In this document: one piece after another, positions 8,506 to 11,872 of the stretch
Numbering within the stretch: the stretch's first letter is position 1
Layout: the number at the start of each line of letters is the position of its first letter
NCBI GenBank assembly: GCA_001800515.1
Contig: MGVN01000252.1
Coordinates: 2,992 to 14,863 of the forward strand
Direction of reading: 5' to 3'
DNA from: Elusimicrobia bacterium RIFOXYB2_FULL_49_7
GTDB taxonomy: Bacteria > Fibrobacterota > OXYB2-FULL-49-7
DNA: 11,872 nucleotides
Notes under the pieces: model-generated
What the model saw: only the letters and a program-made list of their open reading frames with translations
The model's database searches: none
Told to the model about the DNA's origin: nothing
Program-made: the position numbers and the translations under genes

Positions 8506-9183
8506 TTATTCCTTGACAATGAGGCCATCACGGATTTTGACCACCGAATGGGCGTATTTCAAGACATTGGCATCATGCGTGGAAAAGATGAAGGTGGTCT
8601 GTTCCCGCTCATTCATCTCCTTCATCAGGTTCAGGATGGAGGCGCCGGTCACGGAATCAAGATTCGCCGTGGGCTCGTCTGCCAGTACGATATGCGGGTT
8701 GGTGACCAGGGCGCGGGCAATGGCCACCCGTTGGCGCTGACCGCCGGAAAGTTCGGCCGGCTTATGGTGGCCGTATTCCCGGATGCCTACATCATCAACG
8801 AGCTTTTCGGCTTTTTTTCGGACTTCCGCTTTGGTGAATTTCTTCATCAGGAGCAAAGGGAATTCCACATTCTCCAGGGCGTTCAAGACCGGGATGAGGT
8901 TAAAGGTCTGGAAGATGAAACCGATCTTATTAAGCCGGATATCGGTAATCTGTTTGTCGTTCAGAGCCGTGATCTCTTCACCGGCCACCTTTACGCTGCC
9001 TTCGCTGGCACCGTCGATACAGCCGATGACATTGAGCAGGGTGGTCTTTCCGCTGCCGGAGGGGCCGATGATGGACATCAGCTCTCCTTTGGGGATGTCC
9101 AAGTCCACCCCGCGCAGGGCATTCACCGTGGTGTTGCCCAGAGGGTAGTCTTTTTTCAGATTTCGGATTTCAATGATGTTCAC
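8506..9183 (-). CDS. ABC transporter ATP-binding protein, LolD/MacB type
   Basis: A 225-residue stand-alone nucleotide-binding subunit of normal length for LolD/MacB-class ATPases. All catalytic elements are present: Walker A GPSGSGKTT (40-48), Q-loop Gln92 in FQTFNL, signature LSGGQRQR (145-152), Walker B IVLADE with catalytic Glu170, D-loop NLDS and switch His203 in STHD. Translation starts at GTG (9183), supported by AGGAGG five bases upstream; this start gives the expected MNIIEIRNLKK N-terminus of the first strand. The gene follows tetR by 13 bp and precedes the two permeases, so it powers that complex. The FtsX-type partners place it in the mechanotransmission group rather than among importers. 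The call is firm; the cargo is not indicated by the ATPase. Confidence 0.96.
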   Translation of the reverse strand: MNIIEIRNLKKDYPLGNTTVNALRGVDLDIPKGELMSIIGPSGSGKTTLLNVIGCIDGASEGSVKVAGEEITALNDKQITDIRLNKIGFIFQTFNLIPVLNALENVEFPLLLMKKFTKAEVRKKAEKLVDDVGIREYGHHKPAELSGGQRQRVAIARALVTNPHIVLADEPTANLDSVTGASILNLMKEMNEREQTTFIFSTHDANVLKYAHSVVKIRDGLIVKE

Positions 9184-9196
9184 GCCGTCCTCCTAA

Positions 9197-9934
9197 TCAA
9201 GAAGGTTGAAGGTTATTCCAGAGTGCGCGTTTGGCAACCGCATCCTCTGGGATCATGACCAGGGAATCAATCGTATATTCCCAAATCTTGATATAGACAT
9301 TTTCAATGGAAACATGGGGAACCGGGAAACTCGGATTTTCCTTCAGGAATTTGTGATGGGTCCGGAAATGGTCCATGATCTGAATGACCCCATTGCTGCC
9401 GGCCCATAGACCGAGGGTGACTTCTTCGGCATTCGTGTCCTGTTTGAATTCTCCGTTTTCCATACCATGACGGACAGTATCAATAGAGAGTGCCCAGATA
9501 TTTTCATAAATGGCAAAAATACGTTTGATATTTTCATCTAGTCCTTGAGCCATCTTTTTATGGATTTCCTCTTCCTGAGCCGGGTCGTGGTGGTGGTTCA
9601 TGATTTGGAAATAGCCCGGATTGTTTTTATAGAAGCTCAGATAGGCTTTTCCAATGGCACGCAACCGGTCTGAAGCGCTAAAGTCTGATTTATTGGCTGC
9701 GGTTGCCATCATATTGTATAACGTTTCCATGGCCTTAATCATGATGGCTGCAAAAAGGTCTTCTTTATTATTGAAGTAGAGGTAGAGAGCTGCTTTGGAG
9801 AGTTCGCACTGTTCGGCAATCTCGTCCATGGTGGTGTGGGTGAGCCCCTTTTCCAGGAAAAGTTCTTCAGCCGCTTTTGTTATCAACTCGATTCGCTGTT
9901 CTTTTTCACGCTGCTTTCGTTCTGCAATACCCAT
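9197..9934 (-). CDS. TetR/AcrR-family transcriptional regulator
   Basis: A 245-residue one-component regulator. The N-terminal DNA-binding domain occupies about residues 13-62, with the helix-turn-helix at about 35-55 (TTMDEIAEQCELSKAALYLYF), a textbook TetR pattern. The helical C-terminal ligand domain is divergent, as usual; it includes a His-rich patch MNHHHDP (112-118) that could bind metal or simply lie at the surface. It is the first gene of the six-gene transport operon. The palindrome across its own -10 element suggests that it represses itself and the transporter until a ligand binds. The ribosome-binding site before this ATG is weak (GAAAG only), consistent with low expression. The ligand cannot be inferred from sequence but is plausibly the transported compound or an envelope signal. 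Confidence 0.93.
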   Translation of the reverse strand: MGIAERKQREKEQRIELITKAAEELFLEKGLTHTTMDEIAEQCELSKAALYLYFNNKEDLFAAIMIKAMETLYNMMATAANKSDFSASDRLRAIGKAYLSFYKNNPGYFQIMNHHHDPAQEEEIHKKMAQGLDENIKRIFAIYENIWALSIDTVRHGMENGEFKQDTNAEEVTLGLWAGSNGVIQIMDHFRTHHKFLKENPSFPVPHVSIENVYIKIWEYTIDSLVMIPEDAVAKRALWNNLQPS

Positions 9935-9937
9935 TTG

Positions 9938-9997
9938 TGACTTTCGGTATAATGCTAACTGATGGTATAAATATATCCAAGGGTTAGTGGAAAGTCA
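9938..9997. repeat. Outer inverted repeat TGACTTTC / GAAAGTCA flanking the operon promoter
   Basis: A perfect 8-bp inverted repeat, 9938-9945 and 9990-9997, with 44 bp between the arms (52 bp centre to centre, about five helical turns). The right arm overlaps the -35 hexamer; the left arm lies in the tetR leader just before the start codon. It encloses the 33-bp palindrome but is centred 3.5 bp away from it, so it may be a separate site or a long-range hairpin in the opened DNA. Its role is unproven. Confidence 0.4.
9955..9987. promoter_or_regulatory. Candidate TetR operator: 33-bp interrupted palindrome over the -10
   Basis: The half-site CTAACnnnTGG (9955-9965) and its mirror CCAnnnGTTAG (9977-9987) flank an 11-bp AT-only centre (9966-9976). 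Eight of eleven bases in each arm are symmetric, centred on 9971. The centre contains the -10 hexamer, and the right arm occupies the promoter spacer. Bound protein would block RNA polymerase, matching typical TetR autorepression. That the adjacent regulator is what binds is inference. Confidence 0.55.
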
Positions 9998-9998
9998 A
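9970..9998 (-). promoter_or_regulatory. Sigma-70-type promoter of the tetR-ABC-LolA-barrel operon
   Basis: Read on the minus strand: -35 TTGACT (9998-9993), a 17-bp spacer, and -10 TATATT (9975-9970). Five of six and five of six bases match consensus at ideal spacing. Expected transcription start is near 9963, giving a leader of roughly 30 bases before the tetR ATG. The DNA just upstream (10000-10030) is AT-rich and could act as an UP element. No other convincing promoter was seen inside the operon, so all six genes probably depend on it. Confidence 0.75.
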
Positions 9999-10085
9999 TA
10001 TAATTTCACGATAAATGGATAAAATGTGAAGTTGTTCCGCTGAATCCCTGGGCATGCAAGAAGTCCGGCTGGGGTTCAAAGGTCG

Positions 10086-10379
10086 TTATCGGCGGACTTG
10101 CGTCTTGCCGTTCCGGACAATCTCTACGCCCTCTTTGAAGCCTTTTATGGCGTCTTTTGTCGTTTTAATGGCCTTTCGGGAGAGCCTTTTGGCTTCGGTC
10201 CGGAGTTTTCTGCCCTTTCGTGATATCTCCTTGACAAATTCCTTCTCCGTATTTTTAATCCGCTGTTTTACCGGAGCGGACTTTTTATTGAATTTTGCCC
10301 GAAGCCGCTGAATCTTAGACGCTGTTTGGATGACTTTTTCCCTGACATCGCGGGTGACTTTGCTTTCATTTTTAGGCAT
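10086..10379 (-). CDS. Small highly basic protein of unknown function
   Basis: A 97-residue protein that I do not recognise. Lys plus Arg make up 33 of 97 residues against 10 acidic ones (net charge about +23). There is no Cys, Trp or Tyr, no signal peptide and no membrane segment. The sequence has a helical, heptad-like look (KVIQTASKIQRLRAKFNKK, then KEISRKGRKLRTEAKRL), compatible with an amphipathic coiled coil or a histone H1-like nucleic-acid-binding tail. AGGAG seven bases before the ATG strongly supports translation; the stop is TAA. It lies upstream of the tetR operon on the same strand, but tetR has its own promoter, so this is probably a monocistronic gene. Binding to DNA, RNA or an acidic surface is plausible but inferred only from charge. 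Confidence 0.7.
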   Translation of the reverse strand: MPKNESKVTRDVREKVIQTASKIQRLRAKFNKKSAPVKQRIKNTEKEFVKEISRKGRKLRTEAKRLSRKAIKTTKDAIKGFKEGVEIVRNGKTQVRR

Positions 10380-10565
10380 AGCATCTCCTATTGGGTTTAA
10401 GGATTATTTTTCGGGTGAGTTCCGGTTGCTTTTTAAGATATTCAAGGGCGTTGATTTTATTTTTTTATCAAGGCTTTTTCTTAATCAGGGCAGGCGACAG
10501 AATAAACAAACCTAAAACAGGCATTTTCATCTCCGGCGCAAAACTATATGGACGTTTCATAATAT

Positions 10566-10592
10566 AGTTAGTTTGGAATATTAAAGCTAACT
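10566..10592. repeat. Imperfect inverted repeat AGTTAG...CTAACT
   Basis: AGTTAG+TTT (10566-10574) pairs with AAA+CTAACT (10583-10592) with a single bulged G and a short AT-rich loop. The outer CTAAC/GTTAG bases are the same pentamer as in the palindrome over the tetR promoter, but in the opposite orientation. It could be a weak second regulator site or a small hairpin. The evidence is only a short sequence match. Confidence 0.3.
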
Positions 10593-10737
10593 TATTAACG
10601 GATTGCGACAAATTCTGACAAATTGTGGCGGAGAAAGATACGGCGACTGGAACCGGGAACAAATCCTCTGCAACGGACACAGGCTCATATGAAATGAATA
10701 GATAATGCAGCTTGTTCAATTGCATCGATTTTTGTCT

Positions 10738-10785
10738 TTAAACTTAATAAATCACCTTCATTTCAGCTTGAACTCAATAAATGAC
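10738..10785. repeat. Imperfect 18-bp direct repeat spaced 30 bp apart
   Basis: Copies at 10738-10755 and 10768-10785 share the core TTnAACTnAATAAATnAC, with 15 of 18 bases identical. The second copy runs into a GACAaTGTC mini-palindrome (10783-10791). Thirty base pairs is close to three helical turns. No transposase or tRNA is nearby. It may be an activator-binding array upstream of the flagellar promoter or an eroded repeat. Confidence 0.35.
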
Positions 10786-10797
10786 AATGTCTTGACC

Positions 10798-10822
10798 CCG
10801 GTAAAAAATTCCGTTTTTCCGG
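10798..10822. repeat. CCGG-bounded inverted repeat upstream of the flagellar promoter
   Basis: CCGGtAAAA (10798-10806) mirrors TTTTtCCGG (10814-10822) with one mismatch per arm and a 7-bp centre. It lies about 115-140 bp before the expected sigma-54 transcription start, the distance at which enhancer-binding proteins usually sit. It is not followed by a T-run, so a terminator is unlikely. An enhancer role is inference. Confidence 0.3.
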
Positions 10823-10912
10823 CTCCTTAAGCCTTTAACATAATTTTCAAAAACCTTGTAACTCTTTGTTTTTCTTTATGAACGTACGGGGCAGGTGGGT
10901 CAATTATGAAAA

Positions 10913-10928
10913 AGGCACATGGTTTGCT
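10913..10928 (+). promoter_or_regulatory. Sigma-54 (RpoN) -24/-12 promoter of the motE-fliK operon
   Basis: The 16-base element AGGCACATGGTTTGCT matches the consensus TGGCAC-R-N4-TTGCW at every specified position except the first base. The GG of the -24 box (10914-10915) and the GC of the -12 box (10926-10927) have the required 12-bp register. The predicted start near 10939 leaves a leader of about 19 bases that contains the AAAAGG ribosome-binding site of motE. Sigma-54 control of flagellar genes is common in many bacteria. Activation would need an enhancer-binding protein encoded elsewhere. Confidence 0.75.
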
Positions 10929-10957
10929 TTTAGCATAGAAGCGAGAAAAGGTTGAAT

Positions 10958-11548
10958 ATGAAAATAAAAGATTTAATAATTATCGCGGTCATTACTATTG
11001 TATGCTTCCCCTTGGTTCTGGGGTTTGTCATGTTCATCAGCGGATTCATGAATGTATCCTTTGGATGGAAAAAAGCGGCCGTTGAAAATGATTCCAAAAT
11101 AGAAACCGTGAAATATTCCGCTTATGAGGATTCTCTTGCCACATTGCACTCCAAGTCCTTCAAGGCTCTTGAAATGCAGCGCTCAGAACTGACCGAGCGC
11201 CGCAAACAGGTGGAAGAGGAAGAACATCGTCTGGATAATCTGAAGCTGGATATCTCCCGTCGCACCGAAGATTTGGAAAAAACCAAGGCGCGCCTGGAGT
11301 CCATGGTTAAGCAGAGTTCCGAACTGGAGGAACGCCGCATCAAACAATTGGCCGGCATCTACGGTTCCATGCGGCCGGAAGAAGCGGCGCCCATCCTTTT
11401 TACCTTGAATAATGATTTGATTGTCCGCATCCTACGGCGTATTGATGAAGATCGGCAAAAAGCGAAGATCATGGCAGCCATGGGACGCATCTCCCAGGAG
11501 CGGGCCGGTAAAATCAGCAAACTTTTAACGGATACAAAGGTCAATTGA
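10958..11548 (+). CDS. motE: MotE-like flagellar protein (membrane anchor, coiled coil, MgtE_N-like domain)
   Basis: A 196-residue protein with the three-part MotE architecture: a single N-terminal transmembrane helix (about 6-28), a long charged coiled coil (about 60-128, rich in E/K/R heptads) and a C-terminal MgtE_N-like helical domain (about 129-191; IYGSMRPEEAAPIL and KIMAAMGRISQERAGKI are characteristic). MotE-family proteins act as periplasmic chaperone/stator partners at the flagellar motor; spirochaete FlbB is related. A TTG six bases upstream (10952) is in frame, but the AAAAGG site ends directly before it, leaving no spacing; the ATG at 10958 has six bases of spacing and is preferred. 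It is the first gene after the sigma-54 promoter and is followed 2 bp later by a probable fliK, a common MotE neighbour. Confidence 0.85.
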   Translation: MKIKDLIIIAVITIVCFPLVLGFVMFISGFMNVSFGWKKAAVENDSKIETVKYSAYEDSLATLHSKSFKALEMQRSELTERRKQVEEEEHRLDNLKLDISRRTEDLEKTKARLESMVKQSSELEERRIKQLAGIYGSMRPEEAAPILFTLNNDLIVRILRRIDEDRQKAKIMAAMGRISQERAGKISKLLTDTKVN

Positions 11549-11550
11549 AT

Positions 11551-11872
11551 ATGAAACTCGAAACCCTTCTTCCCACTATTCCGGAACAGGCTCCCAAGAG
11601 CGTTATGCCGCTGAAAGCAAGCAACGAGAAATCGGAATGTCAGAAAACGGAAACGGGATTTCAAAAAACGTTGTCTCATAAATTGGACGAAAACACGGAC
11701 GTAGAATCCGGTGATACTCAGGCGCAAAAGAGTGTGACCGCTGAAAACAAGGCATCGGTTCAGGTCGAAGGGGCCTTATCCGACAAAGCTGAGGCACTTG
11801 AAAAACTGGATGGGGATATTCGTGAAAAGGCCGACAAAATACGGGAAATGTTCGAAAAGCTGGGTATCCAGA
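11551..11872 (+). CDS. fliK: Probable flagellar hook-length control protein FliK, N-terminal part (3' end missing)
   Basis: An uninterrupted frame starts at ATG 11551, 2 bp after the motE stop, and is open to the right edge (107 full codons seen). AAAGG lies ten bases upstream. The visible part is hydrophilic, Lys/Glu/Gln/Ser-rich and low in aromatic residues, with no signal peptide. This fits the disordered N-terminal ruler region of FliK, which is secreted by the flagellar export apparatus and sets hook length; the conserved C-terminal switch domain would be outside the window. A short FQKTLSH motif (about residues 37-43) resembles the F-x-x-x-L element often seen near FliK N-termini. Identification rests mainly on position after motE, so another low-complexity flagellar protein is possible. 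Confidence 0.5.
   Translation, partial: MKLETLLPTIPEQAPKSVMPLKASNEKSECQKTETGFQKTLSHKLDENTDVESGDTQAQKSVTAENKASVQVEGALSDKAEALEKLDGDIREKADKIREMFEKLGIQ

Larger units (their letters stand above)
10380..10957. other. Divergent intergenic region, AT-rich, no convincing gene
   Basis: About 575 bp separate the basic-protein gene (minus) from motE (plus). An 85-codon minus-strand frame (10468-10725) has no good ribosome-binding site and no recognisable composition, so it is not called. The stretch does contain a GTTAG/CTAAC inverted repeat, a 10-bp-phased GACAAATT direct repeat (10607-10614, 10617-10624), an 18-bp imperfect direct repeat, a CCGG-bounded inverted repeat and, at its right end, a sigma-54 promoter. 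No clear promoter for the basic-protein gene was found. Confidence 0.5.

Noticed and set aside
9948..9953. Plus-strand TATAAT near tetR as a divergent promoter
   Set aside because: No -35-like hexamer at 16-18 bp upstream, and the frame downstream on the plus strand is not a credible gene.
10005..10030. TTCAC...GTGAA dyad as a terminator for the basic-protein gene
   Set aside because: The 5-bp stem is weak, the loop is 16 bases and AT-rich, and no T-tract follows; more likely just AT-rich DNA upstream of the tetR promoter.
10625..10685. Possible riboswitch or small RNA in the GGCGGAG...CAACGGACACAGG stretch
   Set aside because: No conserved aptamer pattern (for example GEMM) or stable long-range pairing could be traced by eye.
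10468..10725. 85-codon minus-strand frame in the intergenic region
   Set aside because: No convincing ribosome-binding site and no domain or signal recognised; it spans AT-rich repeats and looks like chance.
10781..10801. AATGACAATG...TCTTGACCCC as an insertion-sequence or REP-transposase end
   Set aside because: It vaguely recalls GGGGTCAAG-type repeat ends, but no transposase, matching second end or target duplication is visible.
10952..10954. TTG as the start of motE
   Set aside because: The AAAAGG ribosome-binding sequence ends immediately before it with no spacing; ATG at 10958 has proper spacing.

Overview
The window comes from a Gram-negative, flagellated bacterium that uses sigma-54. 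The evidence is an outer-membrane beta-barrel gene ending in phenylalanine, a LolA-like periplasmic protein, a MotE/FliK flagellar gene pair and a well-formed -24/-12 promoter. Base composition looks moderate and codon use looks uniform across the window by eye. The phylum cannot be fixed from this stretch. Fibrobacterota/Chitinispirillia, Spirochaetota or a deltaproteobacterial lineage would all fit; this is a guess from gene content only. There are no rRNA, tRNA, CRISPR or transposase genes.

Layout. (1) Positions 1-3061, plus strand: a compact three-gene metabolic cassette made of a DegT/DnrJ/EryC1/StrS aminotransferase cut by the left edge, an amidohydrolase_2-type metal hydrolase, and a Gfo/Idh/MocA dehydrogenase. 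The mix suggests modification or turnover of an amino-sugar, cyclitol or related polyol, but the substrate is not readable. (2) Positions 9998 down to 3079, minus strand: a tightly packed six-gene operon, in transcription order a TetR regulator, an ABC ATPase, two FtsX/MacB-type permeases, a LolA-like periplasmic protein and an outer-membrane beta-barrel. Gaps are 3-16 bp, and the five genes after tetR each have a clear Shine-Dalgarno sequence. It has a near-consensus sigma-70 promoter with a 33-bp palindrome lying across the -10, so autorepression by the TetR protein is likely. (3) Positions 10086-10379, minus strand: an orphan 97-residue, extremely basic protein of unknown function with a strong ribosome-binding site. 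(4) Positions 10380-10957: an AT-rich intergenic stretch with several small repeats, ending in a sigma-54 promoter. (5) Positions 10958-11872, plus strand: the start of a flagellar operon, motE followed by the N-terminal part of a probable fliK that runs off the right edge.

How the genes work together. The operon in region 2 is the most interesting unit. It encodes one part for every layer of the envelope: cytoplasmic ATPase, inner-membrane permease pair, periplasmic LolA-fold carrier and outer-membrane barrel, under its own TetR-type sensor. It resembles Lol lipoprotein sorting but ends in a barrel rather than a LolB lipoprotein and is regulated like an inducible exporter. A dedicated lipid or hydrophobic-compound export route is therefore a reasonable hypothesis. 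The flagellar genes and the metabolic cassette appear functionally unrelated to it.
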